Assembly: GCF_932294415.1 (NCBI RefSeq)
Contig: NC_065544.1
Location: forward strand, 27,977,210-28,041,209
Length of the DNA: 64,000 nucleotides
Direction: 5' to 3'
From: Quercus robur
Taxonomy: Eukaryota > Streptophyta > Magnoliopsida > Fagales > Fagaceae
Made by a program: the position numbers and the translations under genes. The notes under the pieces were generated by a model. The model ran no database searches. It was not told the DNA's origin and saw only the letters and a program-made list of their open reading frames with translations. Shown here piece by piece: positions 24,701 through 36,354 of the stretch. Each line of letters begins with the position of its first letter. Position 1 is the stretch's first letter.

Positions 24701-27700
24701 GGAATAGAGAAGTTCTTTAGTCGGATTCTGCATAATGTGGCAGAGGGTTGCCATGCTAGTTTTTGGCATGATCCGTGGAGTGGGTCTATTCCTTTGAAGG
24801 AAATCTTTCCTGCTATGTTTGCTTGCTCTTTATCTAAAGAAGCATGGGTCTCTAACTTGGTAGTATCTGCTTCAGAAGGAGGTAGTAGGAGCTGGAATTT
24901 ACTTTTCCATCATGGTCCTCAGGATTGGAAGGCAGAAACTGTTTATTCCTTTTTTGAGCTTATTTATTCCTCTATGCCGAGGGGTGAGGGGGATGATCAC
25001 CCAGTTTGGAGATTGACTACATTTGGGGTATTTGATGTACGCTCTTTTTATAAGCTGTTGTCTGGTCCTAACACTGATGAATTTCCTTGGGAGTGCATTT
25101 GGTGTGCAAAGGTGCCTAAACGAGTGTCTTTCTTATGGACAACAGCTAATGATGGGCTACTCACCATTGATAATCTTGCTAAGAGAGGTCAGTCCCTGGT
25201 TAATAGGTGTTGTTTATGCTGTTGCAATGGGGAATCAGTGGATCACCTTCTTCTTCATTGTAAGTTTTCTCACGCCTTATGGTGTGAAGCTTTTGCAATG
25301 TTTGGGATCCAATGAGTAAGGCCGAGGTTAGTTAGCTTTTTTTTCTTTATCTGGAGAAACTGGTTTGGAAAGCATCTTTCAACCATTTGGAATATGGTCT
25401 CAGCATGTTTAATGTGGTTAGTTTGACAAGAATGCAATACCTGCATTTTTTAAGACAAGGAGAGAACATTAGATCACCTAAAATCTCTCCTCTTTGGTGC
25501 TTTGTTTCATTGGGCTCGTATTTGGGGGTGTACGAATTGTATTTCTTTATCTAAATTCTTAGTCTCTATTTCCTTTAGTTCTTGATTAGGTTGTATTTGT
25601 TTCTTGTTCAAAATGTTCACCATCGTGAACATGATGTTCAATTTTTTTCAATAGAAGTCTTATTAGCTATAAAAATAAAAATAAAAATGAATGTGGCATT
25701 AAGATGCAAATGGCATCACGTGTAGAAATGGTTCCATGCAAATCTATCATTGTCACTTTATTGGAGGCAGATCTAGATAAATCCTCTGCTCTGTTGACCA
25801 TCACAAACAAGCTCAAACCTACCTTCAGCATTCAACCATAACCCTCTCTTATATGAGACTCTTACATTTGCTTAAACACAAATAAATAAGTAAACAGATG
25901 ATGTCTTGACAATACTGTTCATGCCACCCCATTCTGTGGACCCTGTTTAGTGATAACTTGTACACCTACAACAGACATGCCCTAACTTAACATAACAAAA
26001 AGCATAGAAACATCCCCCCTCCTCCCCCACCACCACCATAAAAAATAAATAAATAAATAAAAGAAGAAGAGTGCTTCATGTCTTCATGTCTTCACAGTAT
26101 CTACCTCAGCTTGCTCCATTCAAGAAATAAAAAAGGGGCCAACTATAAAGGATCCCTATTTAAGTTGTTAAGCAATTTCGAAGGAACTAAAGTCATAGAA
26201 AAACACATGCATGTGCACACACGTACACCCAGGCTAAGATCATACACACCCACACAGATACCCCTACAATACCATGGTTACCAGCACACATTGATTACCT
26301 ATATAATAAAGATTAAGATTGTTGCTAGGACACCTCATTACCTAAGAGGTTTATTCCTATTTCATATGATAGTCATGACGAATAAGAAAACCTATATAAT
26401 TTTTTGAGGAATTTAAGATATTAAGATACACCTCCAAAGTATAGGACTGCATGGACTTCAAAATAAACAAAAAAAAGGGTGTGACGGGGGAACAAAAGAG
26501 ACTAATAAGCACAAAAGAAGTTCATCCATATTGAAAGCATTGAGAAGGAGCTTACACCAATGAGAAAATGCAACCACATAGGGCCTTTTACCCACCTCCG
26601 GACTTTTGGCATTACTGAAATGGCAAACAAACAAAGCAATGAATCTCTTGATCACTGTTCATGCCTCCATAATAACACATCCATTTGCTCACTTAAGTCA
26701 ATATTTACTCACAAAAGCCAAATATAAAATAAGAAAACAAAGATATATGTTGACTAATGAACAATAGTTGCATTCACATATGATGAAACATTACATGATA
26801 AGCTTCACGGTTCATATTCATATATAATAAAATAGTTTTCCAGAGCATATTTGTGCAGGAAGCATGGAGACAAAAAGGAATTACGAAGTGAATCAGAGGC
26901 TCATAAGGTTTTGAAGGGTTGAGAGGGGAGGGGGATGAAGGTAATAGATGCAGATGTAGATGTCCTTAAGAAATTAAAATTCCTTTGTCTTGAGACTCCT
27001 ATTAACATCTCTTTACTAGTTGTGGACATCATATTTTATTAACAGGCGTTAGAATATCTCTTGCTCATATAAGACAGCTTTCTTTTCTTGGTAAGTAGTA
27101 TTACGAAAATCATAATGGTGGATCATTTACCAGTCATAAGTGGGTATTTCACATTGTTGTGTTTGCAAGGAGAATAAGAGTCGGTCAAACACATTTCTAG
27201 AATTATTCAATGACAACAGCCTTCATGGAGTAACAACTCTATCATTTTGGTGTTTACAGATTGCTTCCTAAAGATGCTAATGATATCTTTCTTAATTGAT
27301 ATATTTTTCCTTCTGTATCTTTGGTGGTTGGTTGTTGGAGGCCCCTAAGGACCCCATAGGACTGCATTTAGTTGCCATTAAAGCAATAAAGACCATCGTT
27401 CTAGATACACATTTGCATATGCCTACCAAAAGAATCATCGAGTAGTGAAGGTTTACCAAGCTGTGAAGCTAATGAATTGAATAAAATACAAGATAAAGAA
27501 ATCAATAAAAATCTTTATAATGAACAAAAAATTGAATATAATACCGTGGTTGAATCCATAGAATGCACTTGTTGTACCACCAACAGCTGAACCAATCTGC
27601 AGCATAAGAGAACACCACCAATAAAAACCAACACCCAAAATAAGAAGCAAAATTCAGAGAACCTCATTGAAACATTTAAACATGGCATTAGGTATGATAT

Positions 27701-28509
27701 AACAGGTTATAATCTGAACAAACCTATTGAAGCTAATTCACCAATTCGCCAAAATTATTAGAATTTAAGGGAAAAAATCGATTTGTAGAAGAAAGGTCAT
27801 GACTGATACAATAAAACACAACACCCAACACCCAAAATAGGAAGAAAAATTCAAATAACCCCACTGAATTATTAAAATATGGCATTGGGTATAGTAAAAA
27901 CAAAGCATAATCTGAACAAACCCATTATAGCAAAATCACCAAATCATCCCAAATTAATAGTATTTAGGGAAGAATTTATATCCGGATGAAGAAATTACCA
28001 TGGAAAAGCTATCCCTGATAAGTGGTGGAACAGTCCACTCACTAGTTTCCTGCAATCAAGAAGCACTATAAAAGGACTTGAAAATTATGAAGCAAAAAAA
28101 AAAGGGGTGTGGAAATAGATTATAGAAAAAGAAAAAAGTTTAGAACTTTCACCATGTCCTTGGAAAGAGGACCTGCACAGTGATGACATCTCATGTCAAT
28201 AGTATTCGCTTTCGATCCTGACATTCCCTTCTCAATTCTCAGTTCCAACTCATTGACTGCTCTTTTTTTTGTCTTAATTTGAAAACCCACAGTACCTTAG
28301 AGAAACAACAAGTAGTACAGTAAGTAACCCAAATTCAGCAACTGAAATCTAAAGTAGTAAATCAATAAAATGATTATACCCATTTGACAATATAAGCAAA
28401 ATATAAAATTCCTGGTCTAAATTTAAGAACTTGTAAACAAATGTGCATGTAACAATCAAATTTGAGCATCAAATGAAATGAAAACTCATCTGTTCTGTCC
28501 TCTTACCAT
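15730..28509 (-). CDS. Conserved plant membrane-type protein, seven-exon gene with TE-filled introns
   Basis: Minus-strand spliced gene assembled from splice sites and phase. Coding exons: 28,509-28,507 (ATG only), 28,272-28,153, 28,049-27,999, 27,596-27,545, 26,614-26,556, 22,691-22,646 and 15,857-15,730. All introns are GT-AG. The lengths sum to 459 bases, giving 152 residues and a TAA without a break. Cys30-His-His-Cys33 forms a CxxC motif, residues 57-75 are Gly-rich (IGSAVGG...FYGFNH), and residues 90-120 are strongly hydrophobic (LHFLIGAPPVIVF...). The tail is Ser/Pro-rich and ends [13 protein letters not shown]. It looks like a small membrane protein. The Gly pattern faintly recalls Tim17-type proteins, but I do not know its function. 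Phase agreement across six junctions is strong support. The start exon is less certain: the ATG sits at an exon end (donor gtaaga), joined to acceptor attaag at 28,273. Introns of 6.8 and 3.9 kb hold transposons. Confidence 0.85.
18159..18358 (+). pseudogene. Myb/SANT-like ORF of the Harbinger element, 5' part
   Basis: ATG 18,159 opens [36 protein letters not shown], the start of a Myb/SANT-like DNA-binding domain (Myb_DNA-bind_3 type) found in Harbinger second ORFs and in related host proteins. After KGK the reading moves to another frame ([22 protein letters not shown]), so the ORF is broken by a small indel. It is then split by a LINE. The next codons (about 20,522 on: [12 protein letters not shown]) continue the same domain on the far side. 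In the living element the protein would bind transposon ends together with the transposase. Confidence 0.75.
18359..20511 (+). mobile_element. 5'-truncated L1-type LINE (RT and zf-RVT part)
   Basis: A 2.15-kb LINE begins inside the reverse transcriptase domain. Visible RT blocks are [37 protein letters not shown] (catalytic Asp pair) and [15 protein letters not shown] frame change follows near 19,030-19,040, then [10 protein letters not shown], the zf-RVT region ([17 protein letters not shown]; cysteines in [18 protein letters not shown]) and the tail [17 protein letters not shown]. There is no RNase H domain, unlike the LINE at 37.7-43.4 kb. A 10-bp target duplication (AAGAGCAAAG) lies at 18,349-18,358 and 20,512-20,521, and a short A-run ends the element. 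The 5' truncation is typical of LINE insertion. It interrupts the Myb ORF of the Harbinger element. Confidence 0.92.
20987..22645. other. Intron sequence, repeats only
   Basis: Part of the large last intron of the minus-strand gene. It contains T-runs at about 21,420-21,480 and a CT-rich stretch at 21,125-21,180 ending 'aaatccaaacacac', which may be the end of another small transposon. No exon-like sequence was seen. Confidence 0.4.
23296..25686 (+). mobile_element. 5'-truncated L1-type LINE, same family, more decayed
   Basis: It starts with the RT block [14 protein letters not shown] and continues [49 protein letters not shown] and [16 protein letters not shown], then the zf-RVT part ([37 protein letters not shown]). 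Many stops and frame changes break it, and the FADD motif is altered ([11 protein letters not shown]), so it is dead. The 3' part matches the LINE at 18.4-20.5 kb, including 'gttcaccatcgtgaac'. An A-rich tail (ataaaaataaaa) and an 8-bp direct repeat ATGAATGT (23,288-23,295; 25,687-25,694) mark the ends. It lies in the host gene intron between exons 22,646-22,691 and 26,556-26,614. Confidence 0.88.
25695..26555. other. Intron sequence, nothing recognised
   Basis: AT-rich intron sequence with short A-runs. The open frames here have no domain and no splice-compatible exon was seen. Confidence 0.35.
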
Positions 28510-28540
28510 GACAGATCCCCAAAGAGAGAGAGATGTAGGT
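28507..28540 (-). other. Probable start-codon exon of the minus-strand gene
   Basis: On the minus strand 'ttatttcatag' (acceptor-like) precedes a 34-base pyrimidine-rich stretch ending ATG, followed directly by the donor gtaagagg. Joining this ATG in phase 0 to the exon at 28,272 gives [10 protein letters not shown]. The splice sites are good. An alternative is that the true start lies in another upstream exon. Confidence 0.5.
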
Positions 28541-28599
28541 CTATGAAATAACCCAAATAAATGGAAGGAGATCATTACAAGGAAAAAAAAAAAAAAAAG

Positions 28600-28720
28600 A
28601 GCACGCAGGACACGGACACAGGTACAAATACGACACAAGTACGGATACGGGGTATGGCATTTTTTGAAAAATAAGGGTATAACACGGCGATACGGCAATT
28701 AAATAATTAATTAAAATTTA
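28600..28720. repeat. GC-rich 'acacggac' repeat fragment, left part
   Basis: 'gcaggacacggacacaggtacaaatacgacac...gatacggcaattaa' is a fragment of a dispersed plant repeat built of acacgg-like words. A probable other end lies at about 30,602-30,700, beyond an inserted LINE. Confidence 0.45.
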
Positions 28721-28962
28721 TATTTAGGTATATTTTTTAAGATTTTTAGACATAAAATACGTTTATGTCTAGAATTTAAATTATGTAAGAACTACAAATA
28801 AGTAAACTAACACCCAAAGTAGTACAATAATACACAAAATGTTTAGAGTACAAACCAAAAGTTTAAATAGGCTACATTCAACATCAAACTAAAAACATAA
28901 AAGGAAAACATTATAATTTATAAGGCAAAAGGTTGAGTAAAGAAACCAAAAAAAAAAAAAAA

Positions 28963-30066
28963 TGAATCCACATCAAGCATTTTTTTTCTTCTAATGCTAC
29001 TGTTTTTTCGGCTAGCTGGATTTGGAAGGTAGATTTGTTGCCAAAAGTTAGATTGTTTCTTTGGTTGTGTGCCCACAATAGTATCGGTGTTAAAGTTTGT
29101 CTACGAAGAAGAGGAGTGGTTCAAGATGAAGTGTGTCCTGTTTGCTGCAATGGGGATGAAACTATATTGTATGCCTTGAGGGATTGCTCCCACTTGAAGC
29201 ATGTGTGGAATCAACTAGGGGTCACGGCTTCTAATCATGAGTTTTGGCATGTTAATTTGGTGGATTGGCTGTCACTGAATGTAAGGAAGAATGATAAGCT
29301 GCATGGTTCGGTTACCCCATGGAAAATTGTGTTTCCCTTTGGTATTTGGATCATTTGGAAGAGTAGAAATGATAACGTTTTCAATAGGAAAGGTTGGAGT
29401 CCAAATTTGGCAATGGATATTGTGTATCAAGCAAAGGAGTATCTTCATTGTGTGGCTGCACCAAGATTGCAAACACGTAGAGTCCTAAGGAGCATTCGAT
29501 AGGAGAGACCTGAGCAAGGGTGGAGGAAGTTGAACATGGATGGGGCTTGCAGTGAGCTTCGCAGTCTGGCTGGTTGTGGGGGAGTGGTAAGGAATGAGGA
29601 TGGGCAGTGGGTAGCTGGTTTTAGCAAGCATATTGGGATCACTAGCAGTTTTGCCGCTAAGCTGTGGGGGCTGCGTGAGGGCCTCAAGCTGTACTGCAAC
29701 TTAAATATCCGCTGTCTTGAAGTTGAGATGGATGCCAAGTCCATTGTTGAGGTGCTTCAGAATGCAGGTTATGTTAACTATGTTATATCCCCTATTTTAG
29801 ATGACTGTAGGCAATCGATTACACGGTTCCACAATGTCCGTATTAAGCATTGCTTCTGGCAAGCTAATCATTGTGCTGATGGCTTAGCTAGGATGAACTT
29901 TAGGTTGAATACTAATTTCATTATTTATGATAGTCCGCCTATGGACATTTTAGATGTGTTTGAGGGAGACCTCAATGGGATGTATTTCAGCAGGATTTGT
30001 CCTGAATCTTGCTTTGGTGCTTAGTTTTTTTTAATGCTATCGTCTTTCATCAAAAAAAAAAAAAAA
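28963..30066 (+). mobile_element. LINE 3' end with zf-RVT and RNase H domains
   Basis: A 1.1-kb 5'-truncated LINE. The zf-RVT part reads LPKVRLFLWLCAHNSI and CPVCCNGDETILYALRDCSHLKHVW. It ends LRSIR then a stop at 29,500-29,502, and continues in the same phase into an RNase H-like domain at about 29,530-30,020 (NMDGACSELRSLAGCGGVVR, LEVEMDAKSIVEVL, FWQANHCADGLARM). The Asp, Glu, Asp and His-region residues are visible, so the domain looks well kept. A poly(A) tail lies at 30,052-30,067. The flanks 'agaaaccaaaaaa' (28,940) and 'agaaacaaaaaaa' (30,067) may be an A-rich target duplication. This family differs from the two LINEs at 18-25 kb, which lack RNase H. Confidence 0.85.
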
Positions 30067-30570
30067 AGAAACAAAAAAAAAAATTTAAATATATATATAT
30101 ATACACACAGTATAACACGGTGAGAGTGGGATTAAAAAAAAAAAGCACGTGAGAAAGAAATTTATAACTTATAAGTAAGTAAAGTAACACCTGTTACCCA
30201 CCCAAAGCAGAAAAAAAAAATAGAAAAAAAGGAAGAGAAATCACAAAACAAAGAGCCTGTCCACACCGAGAGAGAGAGAGATCGGAAGGGACAGAGGGCA
30301 CGACGACTGTCTATGGAGCTCGCCGATCGGCCCGATTTAGCACCAGCAAGGGATAGAGGGCAGCAGGCAAAGGGAGGGTTGGGCTATGGGTTTCAACTTT
30401 CACGGTAATGATTTCTCAAGCTCAAGCTTTTTTGTTTTAGAGTATATCACAAAATTAATGGTAATGGTTTGTCCATCTGTCAAAATCTGTGAATTTTTGT
30501 TTTTTTTTTGTTTTTCACTGCTGGTGTGTCTGCTGTATCAGTGCCGCGTCGACGCCATGTTGGAGAAGTG

Positions 30571-30601
<31 letters not shown>

Positions 30602-30603
<2 letters not shown>

Positions 30604-30700
30604 CACCACTCGGACACCGGAGTCCGGCGAGTCTTACCGGTATCGGTGTCCGACACATGTCGGACACCGGTACTTTGCCAAAAATGGCATGTTGGTGCAA
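30602..30700. repeat. GC-rich repeat fragment with a near-perfect palindrome
   Basis: After an A-run of about 32 bases comes 'cggacaccggagtccggcgag' and then ggtgtccgaca/ca/tgtcggacacc, an 11-bp inverted repeat with a 2-base centre (about 30,644-30,667). Similar 'gtgtccgacac' words end a dispersed plant repeat family. Confidence 0.5.
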
Positions 30701-30709
30701 CCTAGATGA

Positions 30710-31680
30710 TAAGTACTTGTCACATAAAAGTCTTGATTGAGCTGAAACAAATTCTCACTTTGTATATTGCACATCTATGAACTTTATTGAATTATTCTAG
30801 CTATAGATATGATTCAATAATGTAGGAACCTTTCTAAGGAAGAGCCCTTTAGATTCGCCTCTAACCAGTAAAACCAACAAGCAACTAACTCTAACCGCTA
30901 GAACTAGTTGCCGGGTAATTCAGGGACATTCATAGATGGTCCTTTATTCATTTAAAGAAAATATGAGCTCTTTGTGTCATACACTCATACTATACTACTG
31001 GCTTTCACACAATCATGTAGGTGTTTCTTTGTATGAAATTGGACATTGGATAGATGTGATTGCAAATTCTATGGCTAAGATTGAGGGCTTAAAACAGCAA
31101 GAAAAGATAACTCAACTTACTTAACTATAAATCTTTCCCAATCCTTCCATTCCATAAATTCCTAAACAAAAACAAGGTAATCAAGGAGTACCAATAGATC
31201 CTAGAAGCAAAGCCATTGGAAAACGATCACATGGGATTAGATGTTAGGAATGGAAGATAGATCATCTATAGGGGGAAAAAACATAACAAAATATGGGTTA
31301 AAAATACAAAACAACTTGAAAAGAAAAGCAAAAGGCAAGCAAAGCTACCAACGCAATGGTGTCGCTTTCTACATCTTATATACTGCCAATAAAGATTCAT
31401 TGATCTCGGTCCTTGAGGTCAGTGGAGACAAGCAAGGAGATGACTAGGTGAGATATGAGGAAAGAGAGGGTCTGCCGTGGAGAATAGAGAAAAAAGGATG
31501 GCTTAATATTTAGGAAGGAGAAGATGGGTTAGGAAAATAAGAACTTGAAAAGGAGAGGTTTTAAAGTGAGAGTTAGACAAAATGAGATATTATGCTACTA
31601 AAGAGACTTCACCACACTTTTTATCTGAAAAACATATTTTCAAGTAGAAGAAAAAACAAAATGACTTTTAAGCCTAGGAA
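30710..31680. other. Probable intron or intergenic sequence, nothing recognised
   Basis: Upstream region of the minus-strand gene. No exon, domain or repeat end was recognised. Confidence 0.3.
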
Positions 31681-31790
31681 GCACGGGTGCGGATTCAGGT
31701 TTGGGTGCGGGTGCGGTGTGGCGACAGGACAATTTTTGAAAAAGTAAGACAGGTGTGGTGGGATACATTTTTTAATTAAATATTAAATAT
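31680..31790. repeat. GC-rich 'gggtgcgg' repeat fragment
   Basis: 'gcacgggtgcggattcaggtttgggtgcgggtgcggtg...ggacaatttttgaaaaagtaag' resembles the layout at 28,600-28,690 (GC-rich words, then 'attttttgaaaaataag') and is probably a related dispersed repeat. Confidence 0.45.
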
Positions 31791-31864
31791 ATTGTTATTT
31801 ATATTTTCTATATATTGCTAAACATTTTTTTTTCATATAATGGTAAACATATATCAATTTAAGA

Positions 31865-32740
31865 GCAATAGGATTTTCTCCTACCAAAATCAACCTCTTT
31901 CAAATTCAAATTATTCAATCTGAATTTATTTTGTTCCGGGATTTTCTCCTTAACCTTAGCATCTACATTAATACCACGGTGACTCCCCTCCACCCCACCC
32001 TCGGCAATTGGAGTAGCCTTATTAGTTGGAACTTCAAAAGCCACCACCTGAATCCCATCTTCATCTCTCGGAGGCGGCATAGTGTTCTCCACTACTTGAA
32101 TCTTCTCTGTTTCTTTAATGGAGGGCTGGAACGCATGCTTCCTTCCCTACATAGACGCTTTTACCGTTTCAACAAAAGACCGAGAAGGGTGAACCTCTGA
32201 ACCCAACTTAGACAATACAGCTTTTGGAACACCCAACGCATAATGAGAAGGTTCAAGCATTCTCTTTAATTCAATACCAAAGGCCCTCCAACCTCGTTGT
32301 GCCTTGCCTGCAGGAATAATGATCGATCTTCTCATCCCGCCAACTTTTAACTCTGTTACTAACAAATATTGCCCAAACGAGTTAGAGCCCCGTTGCACTG
32401 TGTATGCAGTGTCTCCTTCCCTGAGCGTGAAGAAGTGTTTGGGGTTAATCCCAATCACTGTGTGTTCCAAGCTTTGCATTAACCATCGTGCTGCACTCTT
32501 ACCCATAAAAACTGATTGCATGAAATACTTTCCCCGTTCATAAATCCTAAGGGAAAAAAAGTTCCCCCCTTCCTCAACCACCAATTGAAACAGCTTCGAT
32601 TCAATAAAAAAACTGCGAAATCCACCCATAACAATCCAAGACAGACGTAAAAAAATAATCGGGAACAATATTTCTGACTAATTTGAGGTAGCCGGGCCTC
32701 TAGAAATTCAGCAATGGTGAGTGGCAACCCAAACTTCAAG
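31865..32740 (-). mobile_element. LINE-associated ORF1-like protein fragment
   Basis: Minus-strand frames at 32,147-32,668 and 31,859-32,092 read as one kind of protein: GGFRSFFIESKLFQLVVEEGG, YERGKYFMQSVFMGKSAARWLMQSLE, HFFTLREGDTAYTVQRGSNSFGQYLLVTELKVGG and RRSIIIPAGKAQRGWRAFGIELKRML. I recall this pattern from the first ORF of some plant retroelements, where it precedes a LINE endonuclease/RT, but the assignment is from memory. The N-terminal part is present in a second frame (32,479-32,739). No RT follows, because LTR-element sequence adjoins on the upstream side. Confidence 0.5.
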
Positions 32741-32833
32741 GGAAGAGAGAGTAATTACTCCCTCTTAATAAATGAGACCTAAGAACAAAGCCTTAATCCC
32801 AAAATTTTGGATCAGCTTTGAATCCTGAACAAA

Positions 32834-34345
32834 CTAACCCCCATATTTTACCATTCTCAAAATCCTCAGTAGACAACTTGTACCTTTGAAAAAGTCAATA
32901 GAGTACTCATGCATAGGACATAAGGGCTTTGATAAATCTTTCAAAGAAAAATCAGTGCAATCTTTGAAAAAATTTGCTGGAATTTTAGGCACTTCTATAG
33001 GCTGGTCAGGTTTTATTTTGGTAGCTTCTGTTGCTACACCATAATTTTTAGCTTCGAGATCTTTTCCTTCAAAAAATTTTGGCTTTGATACTTTAAATTT
33101 ATCCATCTTGGCTAAGGTCATAGATTTCAAAACAACCTCCTTCTTACCAACTATTAAAGCATAGGTTTTTTCTCCCCCATAATGTTTTACATTTCGGTCA
33201 AAGAGCCAAGGTCGACCAAGAAGGATATGCATAAAGGATATGTATAACTTTCATAAGAATTATATCACACATGATAGAATCACTATAAATACTGCAAGAA
33301 AAAGATATAAGGCATCTATGAGTTACTGGAATAGGAGTGTTGTCTATCCAAGCCACTTTGTATGGTTGAGGATGAGGTTCAACCAGAAGCTTAAGGCGTT
33401 CAACCATGGAAGATGACACAACATTCATGCAACTTCCCCCATCAATAATAAGCTTCTTTGTTGGTTTCCACAACGAACCAACATCTGAAATATTGAAGTT
33501 TGCCTCCAATCCTCTTTCTCTGCTTTAGGGGCTGCTAAAATACGTCTCACAACAGATAACTATAGATAAAAGAGAAGTATCCACTTCATCCTCCTCCGAG
33601 TCATCCATAGCAAAATCTCCATAATCAAATGCATCCTCCATATTACCTTCATCTTGCTCACAATCACTCAATTTCCCCCTAAACAATCTACCTGATTGTG
33701 CAGACATGATGCAAAATCCCTGCTCTAATACCAAACTGACATAGGACAAGGGGGAACAACAAAATCTGATTTAGAACACCAGGGGCAGATCTGGTATAGC
33801 TTGGGTTTTGAAGAATTAGGGTTCGGTTTTGGTGGGGAATAGGTTAGAAAATAATAGGAATTATAGGGTTTCCAAAGGGGACAAGGATTAGTAGGGTTTC
33901 AGAATGAAAACAAAGGTGAAAATCAATATTTGGGTTGCTGTGAACAGTGTTGTGAATAGTAACCATGAATGGTAAAATTAAAGAAAATAGATAAATTATA
34001 GGCATCACACCTAGACTTCCTAAGCATCACACCTAGAGTTCCTTGGCATCATAACTCGGAGAAGGTTGCATCACACAAACCATAAGAAAGCTTCATAGCT
34101 CTCAAATTCTGAAAACATTAATTAATAATTCCCCCAGTAGAAAGTACTACAACTCTTTAAATAGAAAACTAAAACCTAATCCTAGTTGAACTAGGATTTC
34201 TTAAAACCCTAATAAGACTTGGACTTGGACTCAAGCTTTTACTAATAAGCCCAACTAAATAACCAAACTTAAAATAAAGCCCAAAAGAAGATCTAATGGA
34301 CTGTTAGCACAGCCCATTCCAGAATATTATGAAATTATAACACTG
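32834..34345 (-). mobile_element. Truncated Ty3/gypsy-type element: 5' LTR, gag end and protease (fossil)
   Basis: In minus orientation an LTR-like stretch (about 34,345-33,737) is followed by a primer-binding-site-like sequence TGGTATTAGAGCAGGG (initiator Met type), then a short acidic gag-type region (33,711-33,580), then a retroviral-type aspartic protease region (about 33,500-33,130; blocks LIIDGGSCMNVVSSSMVERL and HILLGRPWLFDRNVKHYGG). Reverse transcriptase and the second LTR are absent, so the copy is truncated as well as broken. It appears old. Confidence 0.7.
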
Positions 34346-34379
34346 CCCTTGATACATAAAATCAAATAAAATAATAAAT

Positions 34380-35836
34380 TTGTCTTCCCATTGCCTCCTA
34401 CATCACTCTCTCTCGCTCCACTAATCACTCTTCACCCAAGGGCTGATCACTCACTCCTCTAATCATTTTGTTCCATCTAGATCAATTGGGATTGGGAAAA
34501 CTCGCAACTCTAGGCTTGGTTTGCCTATATCCAGGTAATCAACTATGCCTTTTCCATTCTAAGACTTTTCTTAACTAATACAGTACACACAGAATTTTAT
34601 TTATGGATTGGAGTTAAAGATGGTTTAAGTGAATGGAAGAGCCTTAGATTTAATGGATTAAATTGCTACAGTGAAGGGATGAGGGTCTGCACTAGTTGGA
34701 CTCTACAGTTGCCTAGTGAAATCGGTTACTCTATTAAATAGATTTTTAGAGTGTTCCTTGAAGTGAGGTTTCTAGAGAGGATTAAATTCAGTGTAGGCAA
34801 ATAGGAATAAATTGGATTAAGTGGCTTTGTTTTAGTGTACAATTTAATTTGTGTATTTGATCGTATTAAGTTGAACTCCTAAACTTTGGTGTTCTTTTGG
34901 TATGGCTTTTGGAGGTAAGTAACCTTTCTCCTAAGTGGTTATATTTTTGCTTATACTACTGTATTTCAGCTACTAAACATTGTTTTACAATTGTTAAAAA
35001 TTTATTTCAATGGTTTTAGCTACATTGATTTAAAGTAAAGAATAACGAAACATCATAAATGAACTTCATTTACTATATATGATTTTGGACAATTTGATTA
35101 TGTTCTAATCTCTAATACCCAGCCAATGAAGGTTATTCATTAATACCATAACTAGTTTCATATAAGGCATCACAAGCCCATCGTGTTTCTAGACCTAGCT
35201 AATGGGGGATATACATTGGCACGAAATTAGTTTCTCCTAAATATGATGCCTAGTCACGAGGATATAGCGTGACTATAGTCATATAAGATTGTTAAGAATA
35301 TGAATTTGTTTGAATAATTGAACTGTTTTAAGTCCATGAAACTTCTTATGCTTTTGGAACCCATTGTAAATTTTGATATATGTGTGATCTTATGTACAGT
35401 GTACTACTTTGTTGATCTATATGCTTGATCCGGCTAGTTAGGATTTTGGTTACTTATTGAGTTGTCAACTCACCCCCTTTCCCTCTAGTTTCAGATTACA
35501 AAGAATAGCATGCTTGGGGACTTTTCCTGAGGTTGTGCACATGAAAGGAGATTAGGAACTTTTGGGCAAGATGATATTGTAATAATTGGTATTTCTTTTT
35601 GTTGATTAGTATTAATGCTCATGAAGTTTGGATTGTTGCTTCTATTGGTATTTTAGAGATCTTTTAACAATTGCATAATTAAGGATATTTTTGGATTTGT
35701 TTGAGGTAATTTTCTTCAAGGATATTTGTTAGTCTCTTACAGGTGTTGCACACTAGTAAGGTGTAAACCTTATAAGAGTGCAACCATTGTCATGTGCCTA
35801 GTCTAATGGTCAGGTTGGGGCGTGACGCTTGAAGAA
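34380..35836 (+). mobile_element. Probable long LTR of a Ty3/gypsy-type element (fossil)
   Basis: Non-coding stretch ending 'atggtcaggttggggcgtgac', with 'ttgagttgtcaactcaccccctttccctctagtttcagattacaaag' before it. This is an order I associate with the U5 side of long plant gypsy LTRs. There is no coding part next to it. Limits are approximate. Confidence 0.4.
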
Positions 35837-36310
35837 AATAAAAATCACAACTTAAAACACAAAAAGCTTAAATGGGATAGCTTGATGAGATCTAAAATAC
35901 TTATATAAGTAAAAGAGATTAAAATTGTGGCATGGTCAAAAGAGACCCATCTCAAGAACGTACATTGGGAAAGAGCGAAGCTTTGTTGTTTAATTTTCCT
36001 CAAGTTTTCTTAAGCAGAAAGGCTCTAGATTTATAGGGGAAAATGCGTTTCTAAGTTTCTGTGGAGTTTGAGGATATATGGAAACTGGATATCCAATTCA
36101 CACAGACAGTTGAGAGGAAAAGTGTGAGAAATGATAAATAATTGGGTGGATTAGGTTTTGCTTTGTGTTGGACTGAATTTATAAAGAGAGAAAAGAAGTT
36201 GAGAAAGAGAGAGATAAGAATGGTTGAATTTGATTGGGCAATTTGGGATAGTTTTGAATCATACTCAATATACATATAAGTATAACAGCATAGCATAAAC
36301 TGCCACAAAA

Positions 36311-36313
<3 letters not shown>

Positions 36314-36353
<40 letters not shown>
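36314..36353. repeat. Poly(A) tract of ~40 bases
   Basis: An almost pure A-run. It may be the tail of a lost retroposon or simple slippage. The sequence just before it is not recognisable as an element. Confidence 0.8.
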
Positions 36354-36354
<1 letters not shown>

